Positions 17,936-27,093 of a DNA stretch of 64,000 nucleotides are shown piece by piece. The position numbers were made by a program, and so were the translations under genes. The stretch is from Planctomycetaceae bacterium. Its GTDB lineage: Bacteria > Planctomycetota > Planctomycetia > Planctomycetales > Planctomycetaceae. The notes under the pieces were generated by a model. The model had not been told where the DNA came from, made no database searches, and was given only the letters and a program-made list of their open reading frames with translations. Location of the stretch: NCBI GenBank assembly GCA_024742875.1, contig JANSXP010000008.1, forward strand, positions 62,001 through 126,000. The letters run 5' to 3'. Each line of letters starts with the position of its first letter. The stretch's first letter is position 1.

Positions 17936-18673
17936 ATGGCCCGTAAAAAGAAACTCCCGGAACCGCCCAGTAAAGCCTATCTGATTTCCTTCGGAGACAC
18001 GATGACCGCGCTGCTGGCGTTCTTCATCGTGCTCAACTCCCTCGCCCAGGAACAAACGGGAGCGAAACTGCATGCCGGTACGGGATCATTCATCCGCGCT
18101 TTTCAGGGCAAAGGAGGAGCCGGTTCCCCAGGCAATAAGACCGTGTCTCAGGCTTTCCAGATGCCCAAAGCATCTGCCGTCTGGGTGATTCCTGATGAGG
18201 GCGAAGATTCCACCGACATTCCCACCGGCCCGGACGAAACAGAGGACTCCGAGCGTGTGATCAACCGGCAGGAGGAAGATTTCCAGCGGTTCATCCAGGA
18301 GGTCAAACGAAGACACGACACGCAGAAACTCCCCGACCTGACCGGGGACGTTAACTTTGATGTCTTTGGCGTCCTGCCGTTGGAAGGCCCCTTTATGCCC
18401 GAAGAGCTGCGGCAGATCGTGCTGGATTCTGCCCCGCTGTTTCGTCGCCGAGGGCACTCCATTCAGCTCACTGTCTGGGCACGAATGCCATCGCAGAAAG
18501 CGTGGCAGCGAGCCGTTGATCAGGCAGAAGCACTGCGTCAGGAAATTCGGGATGTGCTGGGGCCGTCCGCCGATCGTTACCCAATAGAAGCTACCGGACA
18601 GCCATGGATTTCTGAGACCGCCAAACGACCGGCCGTCAGTCTGGTCATCTCACGCGAAGGGCCTGGGCGATAA
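17936..18673 (+). CDS. Second MotB-type stator protein, divergent
   Basis: 245 aa. The N-terminus has a basic patch (MARKKK), then KAYLISFGDTMTALLAFFIV with a MotB-position Asp at 21, so the channel residue is retained. The middle (about 60-130) is acidic. The C-terminal part (about 140-240) has an OmpA-like order of strands and helices (LTVWARMPSQKAWQRAVDQA helix, PIEATGQPW turn), but the peptidoglycan-contact Asp and Arg are not obvious. It differs widely from the first MotB in sequence, so it is not a recent duplicate. It may form a mixed B-subunit pair with MotB or build a second stator with the same MotA. Confidence 0.8.
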   Translation: MARKKKLPEPPSKAYLISFGDTMTALLAFFIVLNSLAQEQTGAKLHAGTGSFIRAFQGKGGAGSPGNKTVSQAFQMPKASAVWVIPDEGEDSTDIPTGPDETEDSERVINRQEEDFQRFIQEVKRRHDTQKLPDLTGDVNFDVFGVLPLEGPFMPEELRQIVLDSAPLFRRRGHSIQLTVWARMPSQKAWQRAVDQAEALRQEIRDVLGPSADRYPIEATGQPWISETAKRPAVSLVISREGPGR

Positions 18674-18875
18674 GGGACGGCTCTGCGTGCTCACGGAATC
18701 GGTCGCAGCGTGTCGCGGCTGGTGACGGCGGAGGATTTTCCGTGGAATGCCGCAAATCTGCCGCACAGCGTGGTTCTTGCAACGCCGGTTGCCAAAATGG
18801 GTCGGGGGCTGCCATCGATGAGTAAATCGTGCGGCCACCCCGTCTGTCTCATCAATCACCGACTGAATCGCCCCC

Positions 18876-19520
18876 ATGCCTGCCCCGCTCATCCTGATTC
18901 CCACGGCTGGAGAGATGTCTGTCATCGCCGGTCGACTGGAGGCAATCGGATTTCCGGCCGAGCGGATTGCCCTGTGTGGGTTTGGTCCGGTGGCCGCCGC
19001 GTCGCGGACGACACAGCTGCTGCTGCAGTCTCCCGCAGATCACGTGTTTCTGGCGGGAATTGCGGGCGGTCTGGATCGTGAAATTGCCCCCGGCTCGGCC
19101 ATGTCGTTTTCGGAAGTGGCCATGTACGGCATTGGGGCCGGTGTGGCCGACACGTTTCGCACGGCGGGAGATCTGGGCTGGAGTCACTGGAAACAGACCA
19201 CAGAGTCCGGCGGAGAGTTTCGCATTGGCGATCAAATCACACTGTTTGATGAAAACCGTCATGAAGAGCGGCAGTTGCTGACGGTTTGCTCGGCAGCCGC
19301 CACGCAGAAGGACGTGCACGACCGGCGACTGACCTTTCCGAAGGCCGTTGCGGAAGACATGGAAGGATTCTCCGTCGCGTTTGCCTGTGCGATGGCGGGC
19401 TGCCGTCTGTCGATTATCCGTGGCATCTCTAACGTGGCCGGTGACCGCGACAAGGCCCACTGGCGAATTGCCGACGCGCTGCATGCCGCTTCTGACCTGC
19501 TGATCGAAACACTGCAATGA
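18876..19520 (+). CDS. mqnB: Futalosine hydrolase (nucleoside phosphorylase family)
   Basis: 214 aa. It would cleave futalosine to dehypoxanthine futalosine and hypoxanthine in the alternative menaquinone route. Nucleoside-phosphorylase features are visible: the GFGPVAAASRT glycine loop, FLAGIAGGLD, the substrate motif AEDMEGFSVAFA, and RGISNVAGDRDKAHW with an acidic catalytic-type residue. The next gene, mqnD, overlaps by four bases, which favours futalosine over methylthioadenosine as substrate. ATG at 18876 lacks a strong ribosome site. The 200 bases upstream carry no gene I can support. Confidence 0.85.
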   Translation: MPAPLILIPTAGEMSVIAGRLEAIGFPAERIALCGFGPVAAASRTTQLLLQSPADHVFLAGIAGGLDREIAPGSAMSFSEVAMYGIGAGVADTFRTAGDLGWSHWKQTTESGGEFRIGDQITLFDENRHEERQLLTVCSAAATQKDVHDRRLTFPKAVAEDMEGFSVAFACAMAGCRLSIIRGISNVAGDRDKAHWRIADALHAASDLLIETLQ

Positions 19521-20380
19521 CCACCATTCATCTGGCCATTTCCACGTGCCCCAACGACACGTTTGCCTTTCACGCCCTGCTGAACGGGCTGGTCGACCGG
19601 CGGGGTCTGGAATTCCATGTGGAATTGCTCGACATTCAGCAACTGAATGATCGTCTGTTTGCGGGCGATTTTGACGTCGCCAAGGCCAGCTTTCACGCCG
19701 CTTTGCTGCTGGCCGATTCCACAGTCGTGTTGCCCAGCGGCTCGGCACTGGGGTTTGGCGTAGGCCCGCTGCTGCTGGCCGCACGTCAGGACGAGCGGCC
19801 GGAACACCGCCCGGACGATCAGCAACAGACGGTGCTTTGTCCAGGTCAGCACACGACAGCCGCGCTGCTGTTCCAACTGTTCCATCCAAACACCTGCCGG
19901 ATGGAGCACACGATCTTTTCGGACATCATGCCGAGGCTGCAGAATCAGACGGCCGACTTTGGTGTCTGCATTCACGAAGGTCGTTTTACCTGGCAGCAGC
20001 AGGGGCTGTCGCTGGTGGAAGATCTGGGGACGCGGTGGGAAACAGAAACCGGCAGCCCACTGCCACTGGGCGGCATTCTGGCGCGAAGATCCTTGCCCGA
20101 GGAAACCATCGCCAATGTCCAGGCCGTCATCTGTGACTCGCTGCAGTTTGCCCAGCGCGATCCCGCCTCCGCGCTGCCAACAATGCGGCAGCACGCCCAG
20201 GAATTTGACGATGACGTGCTGATGCAGCATGTTGACCTGTACGTCAACGACTGGACGGTCGACCTGGGAGACACCGGACGCGCAGCGCTGGCTGAACTGT
20301 CCCGACGCGGTCAGGCGATCGTTGCGGCGGAGGATTCCAAGCCACAAACGCCGGTGCCGCTGGAAGTCTTCCGCGTCTAG
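19517..20380 (+). CDS. mqnD: 1,4-dihydroxy-6-naphthoate synthase
   Basis: 287 aa. MqnD converts cyclic dehypoxanthinyl futalosine to 1,4-dihydroxy-6-naphthoate, a late step of the futalosine pathway. Signature start ISTCPNDTFAFHALLNGLVD, then a substrate-binding-protein-like fold with DFDVAKASFHAALLL, the SGSALGFGVGPLLLA loop, DFGVCIHEGRFTW and LGTRWETETGSPLPLGGI. Length fits the family. It overlaps mqnB by ATGA. The pair lies directly after the motility operon with only a 202-base gap, but has no functional link to it that I can see other than supplying the respiratory quinone. Confidence 0.93.
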   Translation: MTTIHLAISTCPNDTFAFHALLNGLVDRRGLEFHVELLDIQQLNDRLFAGDFDVAKASFHAALLLADSTVVLPSGSALGFGVGPLLLAARQDERPEHRPDDQQQTVLCPGQHTTAALLFQLFHPNTCRMEHTIFSDIMPRLQNQTADFGVCIHEGRFTWQQQGLSLVEDLGTRWETETGSPLPLGGILARRSLPEETIANVQAVICDSLQFAQRDPASALPTMRQHAQEFDDDVLMQHVDLYVNDWTVDLGDTGRAALAELSRRGQAIVAAEDSKPQTPVPLEVFRV

Positions 20381-20523
20381 CCCAGCGGACGTGAATCAGC
20401 GTTCGGAGAATCAGAAACAGCACACGTCACCCAGACCGATTCGCCGCGATTCGCCGCACATCCCGCCAACCCGCAGCCGGGCACGATATTCGCTGAGTTT
20501 CTGATGAACGAGCGAATTGCCGT

Positions 20524-20552
20524 TTGACCGACGGGACCGCCTTAGGTGTGAT
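20524..20552 (+). promoter_or_regulatory. Sigma-70-type promoter for the LEPR-XLL gene
   Basis: TTGACC at 20524-20529 and TGTGAT at 20547-20552 are spaced by exactly 17 bases, matching five and four of six consensus positions. Transcription would start near 20559, only about 15 bases before the ATG at 20575, so the leader would be very short. Moderate support. Confidence 0.4.
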
Positions 20553-20574
20553 ACGGCTTCAACCCGAGGTCCAC

Positions 20575-23500
20575 ATGAAGCCGAACATCCCCGCGCTGCT
20601 GCGCCGCCTTCTGCCAACTCGTCACCTGTCCGGCGCTCGATTCTCTCGACGTGCCCGACGACGCTCATTTCGTACCGAGCCACTGGAGGTCCGCACGCTG
20701 CTGGCCGGCGTGAGTGATACGGACGGCACGTTACAACTCGAGCTTCAGGACGGCGAGCGGCTCGCGATCTCTGCGCAAGAGAGCGGTTACCAGTTCTCCC
20801 TCTCCAACGGCGTCTTCCGCGACATCAACCTTTCTTCTCCTGATGCCTTTGCGGGGTTCGGCTCGAACGCGTTGCTTTGGCACGACCTGTCGCAGTACAG
20901 CAATGTCGCCGTCAACGACAACGGAGAGGCGACATCCCTGACGTTTCAACACAGTGTTTCTGCGTATGAGCACTCATTTGACGTACAGCTAATGGGGTTG
21001 TCTGGCTCATCACCATCCGTGGCATTCATTGGCAATTCAGATTTTGGAGACTTCAACGTTGCCGTAACAACAGCAGGCACCATCGAGATCCGTGATGCCA
21101 GCCTTGACTTCAGCGATGGAGACTTGAGTCTAGACGCCAACCGCAACGGGTTTGCTTCCTCCTCTGCGACGGGACTGCTTGTGGTCAGTTCTCAAGTTCA
21201 AGTGGCAGGAACGGGAAGTCTAAGCCTCTACGGACAAGGCGTAGACAATGCTGACTCCAGCGATCGGCGAGGATTATGGGTGCAAGACTCAGCACTGCTG
21301 TCGAATAGCGGAGACATCCGACTCGAAGGGACTGGCGGCATTGGGGTTCACAATAATCACGGGATCGACGTCGACACATCGACGATTGAAACCACCAGTG
21401 GAAATATCGAACTCACTGGCCACACCGCAGAGGAAGGTGGTTTCTATAATCGCGGAGTAAGTGTCACGAACACAGCAATCAGAGCATTGGGATCTGAGGA
21501 CACACAGAATACGTCGGCGAACGTGCGGATCTCCGGATTCGCCAGCCCGGAACTGACGAGCAGGTGGCAGACCGGAGTGGTGCTGTCAGATTCGGCCATA
21601 TCGGTGCGAACACATGATTTGACAATTGAAGGGGAAGTAAGCCAACGCAGTTCCGCAGGCATTCAGCTTGGCAGTACCAACATCACTTCGCTGGGACTGG
21701 CGGCGGGCGTTGGCAACATACGGATGCGGGGGATGGCCCACGCAGGACTAAACTCCTCCGGCATCAGCGGTGGCTCCGGGGAGATTCGTTCTCACGGAGG
21801 CCATATCTCCATCCACGGTGAAGCGTCCCAAATGGATGAAGGTACGAGGGGATTGTGGCTCGTCACGCCGATTCGATCGACTGGCCGAGGCGATGACATG
21901 GGACACATCTCCATCATTGGCAAGGGAGACTTGGGTGCGGATTTACGCTCAGTCACCTCCTACACTGGAGACATCGCCATCCATGGTGCAGGCAAAGAAC
22001 AGGGAGTCAGATTCCGCGAAAGTGAAAATCATGCAGCCGTTGAGACGATCAGTGGCAATATCGCGGTGTCAGCGGTCGGAAACGAGGGGATTATCGTGTC
22101 CGATCGCCTCGTGACCCAACAGGGCAATCTGCATGTACAGGCAACCGGCGGCATCAATGCCGACTACGGCATGTGGATCAACGCTCCACTTGAAGCCCCT
22201 GAGGGAAGAATCACCTTGAGCAGTGATATCTCCATTAGTGTCTTGAATGTGGCATTGACGGCGGGAGATGCGATCGAAATGGGTGGCTTCGTTGCTGACG
22301 ACGATATGACACGCTTGCCCAGACAGATCTTTCTTTCCCAGGTGCAATTGGAGACGATTTCGCCGGGCGATGACGGGGGAGTCAGACTCACGGGGCAGTA
22401 CGTTACCACGCAGGCTGCAGCATTGAGGACCGGATCGGGAACCATCGACATTCGTGGCATCCAGACTGACGTTGAGTTTGGAGGTTTGCAGATTGTGCGA
22501 ACCCAAATCGAATCGACCACAGGAAATCTCTTCCTGTATGGATTTGCAGAAAATGCGATTCTGACACAGTTCAGTCGATTTCATACGACAACAGGCGATA
22601 TCACGATCGAGGGTGTAACACCTGACAAACCCTATAGCGCGGCTGTCACCATGATGGACACCAACGTCTCGTCAGATTCAGGTGACGTTCAGTTGCTGGG
22701 ACATGCCGGTGGGCAAACGGACGGCGATCGCCCCCATTCCTTCGGCATCAGTCTGCTTGGCGACACTTCTGTTTTGACCCATGGAAACGTGCTGATTGAT
22801 GGGCAGTCACACTTTTCCGGCCTGCGGCGGGGCGTTGGTATTTCCCCGGATGTCAGGATCAAGTCCCCGAATGCGTTGAGTACGGTAGAGATTCGATCCA
22901 ATACGACTTTCGAACTGCCCGGCATAAACGGGTATCCCGTCTTTGTCGGAACTGGCAACCTGGTGTTTACGTCGACGATGGATACGACGGAGCTTTCGCT
23001 CTGGGCGCCAACAACCGGTCATCTCATCGATCGGACCATCCTGCAGGCAATCGCGCCCGGCTGGAATCAAGTGAGCATCAGGGGGAAGGAACACGCCCGG
23101 ATCAAAATTGGCTCCGTTCCCGTCAATTCTCCGTTGAAACTCTTTGGAGACGCCGATTTCGCCCCTAATGCCCAGCTTCACGCGGTTATTGGCTCCTCGA
23201 CGCAAACGTTGCTCACAGTCACGGGGCACGCTGACATTCCTGCCGGCGTTCAACTGAATGTCAGTAAAGACCCAGACTGGTCGCCGGTCGAAGGCGGTGT
23301 TCTTCAGATCCTTGAAAGGCAAAGTGGTACAGGGACGTTCGACGGATGGACTGACGGAGTCGTTCGAAATGAACTATTCGATTCAGTCGTCAGTGCGCTA
23401 GGCAGCGACGGCAGTACAGTTTCAGTGCAAATTCCGGACACACATATTTTTGTCACACCGGATCGATTCCAAACGAATCACCCCACATTTCGCTGGTCCG

Positions 23501-25008
23501 TTGCCCCTTCTGCAAATTCGTGGGATGTGTGGCTGGCAGCAGCTGGCTCACGCGAAGCCATAGTCGATACAAATCTCGACACGCCATTTTTTACAATGTC
23601 CGAAGATCTGCCGCTGGGGCAGTACTTTTTGTACGTACGTCCAGTGACGGCGGATGGCCGTCGACTCGCGTGGCAGGCGCAGGCGCTGAGTGTTGACGTG
23701 TCGCCAATGGCGTCAGCCTCGATATCGTCTGCCGGTCTGATCACGACGTGGCAACAGGTCCCTGGGGCCACCCATTACCGTGTCGTCATTCAGGACCTCG
23801 CGCGCGGGTCTGTTGTCGTCGACATCACGACTGCGGAACTCACCCATCATTTTGAAAGGAGCTTCGGCAGGTTTCGCGTTTGGGTCAGAGCCATCAACGA
23901 ACGTGGCTATTCGAGCACATGGACCGATCCCATCAGCCTCGCCCGAGGACCGCAGCTGGTCAATTCCACTGTCGCGACATTCGTCCCACGGCCAGCATTC
24001 ACATGGCACAAGCCGGAGGATGCCGCCACATACCGTATCTGGATCGAGCACGCCGGAAGTGTGATTCTGAATCAGGCAGGAATAAACGAATCGCAGTACC
24101 AAGTCCCTTTTGACCTCGCCTACGGCACCTACCGGTGGTGGGTACAGCCGACGTCAATTGATGGAACCACCGGAGCGTGGAGTCAGCGTGGAACCGTGTA
24201 TGTCGGAGGCCGTACCGAAATTGAGACGATTGACTACGACCCTCGGAAGCTGGTCAGCATAGTGAGATGGCTCCCCGTGGAAGGCGCTTCGTCGTATGAG
24301 GTCTTCGCGCGCCAGCCTTCAGGCCAGGTCGTGCGAGCTGTCGTCGCAGCCGACGCGGAGCTGGAATATCGATTCGCGATGCGCTCCTATTCAGACCACC
24401 TTTTCTGGGTACGAGCTCAGAGCGCTCAGGGTAGGTGGGGCCCCTGGACTCAGCGAGCCGAATTCAGCCGGCCAGCCCCTGCGGGAACATTCCGCCCGTC
24501 AGTGCCCGCCGCTGTGGTCACGACAGTCCCAGGTGAAGCAGCGCTCGTCTCGTGGTCGCACCAAGAGGGAATGACCTATCACTACGTGATCACAAATCGT
24601 GGTGCGATCACGGAAGAGGGAACCGTGGACGGAAATTCTCTGCGAGTGCCCGAGTATGGCGACGACCAGGCCGTATATGTGGTTGCAGAAGCCGCCGACG
24701 GCACCGCAGGAGAGGCGAGTGAATTGGTGACGCTCAACTATGACGGAAAATCAAAAATCACGTGGCCTGTGGGCAACATAAGCACAACAGTGAGCATTGC
24801 CTGGACTGCAGTGGAAGGGCCAGCTGTCCGCTACCAACTGCAGGTACAGTCCGTGGAATCCGGAACTGTCGTAGTTAACGAAGAGACGGCGAATGACTCC
24901 CGTTTATCAGAGGACCTGACCGCAGGCACTTACCGCGCCTGGGTGCGGGTGCTGGCGGATGGATTCACGGGGCCGTGGAGTGCGGCTCATGAATTCACCG
25001 TGGTTTGA
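20575..25008 (+). CDS. Giant LEPR-XLL surface protein: beta-helix plus fibronectin-like repeats
   Basis: 1477 aa. A basic, Arg-rich N-terminus (RRARRRSFRTEPLEVRTLLA) carries the LEPR-XLL motif (LEVRTLL, 37-43), a sorting-type sequence found on large extracellular planctomycete proteins. Residues about 60-900 are short beta-strand repeats with recurring phrases such as SGNIELTG, SGDIRLEG, GDITIEGV and GNVLIDG, the look of a right-handed beta-helix as in filamentous haemagglutinins. From about 960 to the end, five or six fibronectin-like modules repeat a W..V.GA..Y.V core with YRVWV/YRWWV strands. The start at 20575 was chosen over 20524 because it begins at the motif region and follows a good promoter. 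Base composition is visibly richer in A/T than its neighbours. Likely cell-surface adhesin or scaffold. Confidence 0.8.
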   Translation: MKPNIPALLRRLLPTRHLSGARFSRRARRRSFRTEPLEVRTLLAGVSDTDGTLQLELQDGERLAISAQESGYQFSLSNGVFRDINLSSPDAFAGFGSNALLWHDLSQYSNVAVNDNGEATSLTFQHSVSAYEHSFDVQLMGLSGSSPSVAFIGNSDFGDFNVAVTTAGTIEIRDASLDFSDGDLSLDANRNGFASSSATGLLVVSSQVQVAGTGSLSLYGQGVDNADSSDRRGLWVQDSALLSNSGDIRLEGTGGIGVHNNHGIDVDTSTIETTSGNIELTGHTAEEGGFYNRGVSVTNTAIRALGSEDTQNTSANVRISGFASPELTSRWQTGVVLSDSAISVRTHDLTIEGEVSQRSSAGIQLGSTNITSLGLAAGVGNIRMRGMAHAGLNSSGISGGSGEIRSHGGHISIHGEASQMDEGTRGLWLVTPIRSTGRGDDMGHISIIGKGDLGADLRSVTSYTGDIAIHGAGKEQGVRFRESENHAAVETISGNIAVSAVGNEGIIVSDRLVTQQGNLHVQATGGINADYGMWINAPLEAPEGRITLSSDISISVLNVALTAGDAIEMGGFVADDDMTRLPRQIFLSQVQLETISPGDDGGVRLTGQYVTTQAAALRTGSGTIDIRGIQTDVEFGGLQIVRTQIESTTGNLFLYGFAENAILTQFSRFHTTTGDITIEGVTPDKPYSAAVTMMDTNVSSDSGDVQLLGHAGGQTDGDRPHSFGISLLGDTSVLTHGNVLIDGQSHFSGLRRGVGISPDVRIKSPNALSTVEIRSNTTFELPGINGYPVFVGTGNLVFTSTMDTTELSLWAPTTGHLIDRTILQAIAPGWNQVSIRGKEHARIKIGSVPVNSPLKLFGDADFAPNAQLHAVIGSSTQTLLTVTGHADIPAGVQLNVSKDPDWSPVEGGVLQILERQSGTGTFDGWTDGVVRNELFDSVVSALGSDGSTVSVQIPDTHIFVTPDRFQTNHPTFRWSVAPSANSWDVWLAAAGSREAIVDTNLDTPFFTMSEDLPLGQYFLYVRPVTADGRRLAWQAQALSVDVSPMASASISSAGLITTWQQVPGATHYRVVIQDLARGSVVVDITTAELTHHFERSFGRFRVWVRAINERGYSSTWTDPISLARGPQLVNSTVATFVPRPAFTWHKPEDAATYRIWIEHAGSVILNQAGINESQYQVPFDLAYGTYRWWVQPTSIDGTTGAWSQRGTVYVGGRTEIETIDYDPRKLVSIVRWLPVEGASSYEVFARQPSGQVVRAVVAADAELEYRFAMRSYSDHLFWVRAQSAQGRWGPWTQRAEFSRPAPAGTFRPSVPAAVVTTVPGEAALVSWSHQEGMTYHYVITNRGAITEEGTVDGNSLRVPEYGDDQAVYVVAEAADGTAGEASELVTLNYDGKSKITWPVGNISTTVSIAWTAVEGPAVRYQLQVQSVESGTVVVNEETANDSRLSEDLTAGTYRAWVRVLADGFTGPWSAAHEFTVV

Positions 25009-25154
25009 CTGGGTCGGCTGACGGTGTCTGTCGACGGCGTATCAGACGCCATCCTGTGAGGGTGTGACAGGCGGTCGCCCCACCTTGTTTGACTTCGGTG
25101 ACCGTTTTTGAAAGATTGGTGTCAGGAAAAGAGGCTTCTTTCCTGAGACCAGAA

Positions 25155-26276
25155 ATGCACGAGACTTATTTTACCGGCGGCGTCTTCAGTTCCTCGATCG
25201 ATGGTGGTCGGGCAGGGGCCGACATTGAACTGGCTCACGATGCCATCAAAGCGTCGGCCAAAGACGGACAGCTGTTCACGCTGCGGTATTCCGACTGCAA
25301 CGTGGAGATGGGCGGCTTCAACAATAAGATGGTCTTCTGTCGCAACGAAGATCGCAGCCTGACCATTTTCACCGAAGACAAAAAGTTCTCTGCCGCTTTG
25401 GCGTTTGCGGCCGGAGGCCTGCTGGACGATCAGCTTCAGGCCGGCAAAAACAAGGTCAAATCCGACAAACGCAGCGGTCGCAACTTTGTGCTGATCTGCA
25501 TGGTGTGTCTGGTGGTGGGTCTGACGGGCCTGTACTACGGCATCAAAATCGCCGGTTCCGCTGCCGTGGATGCGCTGCCTGTCAGCGTTGACAAACAGAT
25601 CGGCCGGCACACGTTTACCGGCATGGAGCTGGGAGGTGAAGAGATCCACGACCCCGTGATTGTGGGGGCCATGGAGACCATCGTGGAACGACTGGCGCCG
25701 CACGCGGCCCTGGCGGGACTGGATTATGAAGTTCACGTGGTGCGGTCCGAGCAGGTCAACGCTTTCGCACTGCCGGGCGGCATTATCGTGGTCTACACGG
25801 GACTGATCGAACACGCCGATCAACCCGAGCAGGTCGCCGGCGTTTTGGCGCACGAAATTTCTCATGCGACGTTACGACATGGACTGGAGCGCGTCGGGCA
25901 GTCGCTGGGTGTGGCGGCAGCCGTGAATTTGCTGATCGGCAATGTCGAAGGGCTGGTCGTGCTGGGCGCAGAGGTGTTTAAGCTGGCCACCGTCAACAGC
26001 TACAGTCGCGGTCAGGAAACCGAAGCCGACAGCGAAGGTGTGCGCATGCTGCACGCGGCAAAAATTGATCCGTTGGGGCTGGCACAGTTTTTCGAAATCC
26101 TCAAGGAAGAGGGCAACGGTTTGCCAGCCAGTCTGGAATGGATCAGCACCCATCCTGATCACCAGGCGAGAATCATCAACATTCGCGGCCTCGTCGCGGA
26201 ACTGGGGCCGCAGGACTACGAACCACTGGATGTCGACTGGGACGATGTTCGGCGTCGTGTGGACGACATGAACTGA
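25155..26276 (+). CDS. Membrane-anchored M48-family metalloprotease
   Basis: 373 aa. A cytoplasmic-looking N-terminal domain (1-105) is followed by one membrane helix (about 110-132) and a peptidase M48 domain. The zinc site is HEISH (233-237), with the third ligand Glu in QETEAD (about 287-292). The VHVVRSEQVNAFALPGGIIV strand-loop before it is the M48 substrate edge. Likely a Zn endoprotease of HtpX/Oma1 type, working on membrane or envelope proteins. The start is uncertain: I use the ATG at 25155; in-frame TTG at 25089 and GTG at 25119 would extend it. Three AIM24-family genes follow in the same direction. Confidence 0.85.
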   Translation: MHETYFTGGVFSSSIDGGRAGADIELAHDAIKASAKDGQLFTLRYSDCNVEMGGFNNKMVFCRNEDRSLTIFTEDKKFSAALAFAAGGLLDDQLQAGKNKVKSDKRSGRNFVLICMVCLVVGLTGLYYGIKIAGSAAVDALPVSVDKQIGRHTFTGMELGGEEIHDPVIVGAMETIVERLAPHAALAGLDYEVHVVRSEQVNAFALPGGIIVVYTGLIEHADQPEQVAGVLAHEISHATLRHGLERVGQSLGVAAAVNLLIGNVEGLVVLGAEVFKLATVNSYSRGQETEADSEGVRMLHAAKIDPLGLAQFFEILKEEGNGLPASLEWISTHPDHQARIINIRGLVAELGPQDYEPLDVDWDDVRRRVDDMN

Positions 26277-26353
26277 GATCGAACCAGCGTTTGCCCATTC
26301 GAGGCATTTCTCCAGGCAACTAATCATCAACCAGAACGAAGACGGACGCCTTA

Positions 26354-27010
26354 ATGGATCACGAAATACGAAACCGTCCCTCCTTTGCCAACATTAAGCT
26401 GAATCTTTCCGCGGGCGAATCCATCGTCGCTGAAGCTGACGCGATGGCCAGCATGAGTGGCACCGTCACCATGTCCACGCGGTGGAGCGGTGGTGTGATG
26501 AAAGGGATTGCCAAACGGCTGTTCGGCGGTGAATCCATGTTCGTCAATGAATTCACAACCGAGTCGGAAGGAGAGCTGATTCTCACTCAGCCATTCCCTG
26601 GCGACATCGAGTGCATTGAGCTGAAGGGCAACACGATGTTCCTGCAGCCGGGCGCCTTTATTGCGTGCGACCCCGGTATCACGCTGGGCCTGGGCTGGGC
26701 GGGCTTCCGCATGCTGATCGGCGGCGAAGGCTTGTTTCGGCTGAAAGTCAGCGGGGAAGGACGCGTCTGGTTTGGTGCCTATGGCGGCATCTTCCAGAAG
26801 GAAATCGAGGACGAATACGTGGTCGACACGGGCCATCTGGTGGCCTACGAGCCCTCGATTGGTGTGAAAGTCGGGATGGCGGGCGGCCTGTTCTCCAGCT
26901 TCTTCAGCGGCGAAGGGCTGGTCACACGAGTGTCCGGTCCCGGTCGCATCTATATGCAGTCTCGTTCCTTTGACGGACTGGCCGCGTGGACCAACTCGCA
27001 TCTCTGGTAG
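26354..27010 (+). CDS. AIM24/TIGR00266-family protein, copy 1
   Basis: 218 aa. Family features: an opening beta region with LNLSAGESIVAEADAMASMS, the middle KRLFGGESMFVNEFT, then FGAYGGIFQKEIEDEYVVDT followed by GHLVAYE, and FFSGEGLVTRVSGPGRIYMQSR at the end. The fold is a double-layer beta prism made of repeating GGE/GEG strands. The biochemical function of bacterial members is unknown; the yeast relative AIM24 acts in mitochondrial inner-membrane organisation. It has no membrane segment or signal. It lies 77 bases after the M48 protease and 83 before the second copy. Confidence 0.88.
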   Translation: MDHEIRNRPSFANIKLNLSAGESIVAEADAMASMSGTVTMSTRWSGGVMKGIAKRLFGGESMFVNEFTTESEGELILTQPFPGDIECIELKGNTMFLQPGAFIACDPGITLGLGWAGFRMLIGGEGLFRLKVSGEGRVWFGAYGGIFQKEIEDEYVVDTGHLVAYEPSIGVKVGMAGGLFSSFFSGEGLVTRVSGPGRIYMQSRSFDGLAAWTNSHLW

Positions 27011-27093
27011 GTGTCCAGTCGTTTGGTTCTTTCCGGTGGGCGCGCTGGCGACCGCTGTCTTTGGGAGTACACCCCTCAGCAATCAGGTAGAAT

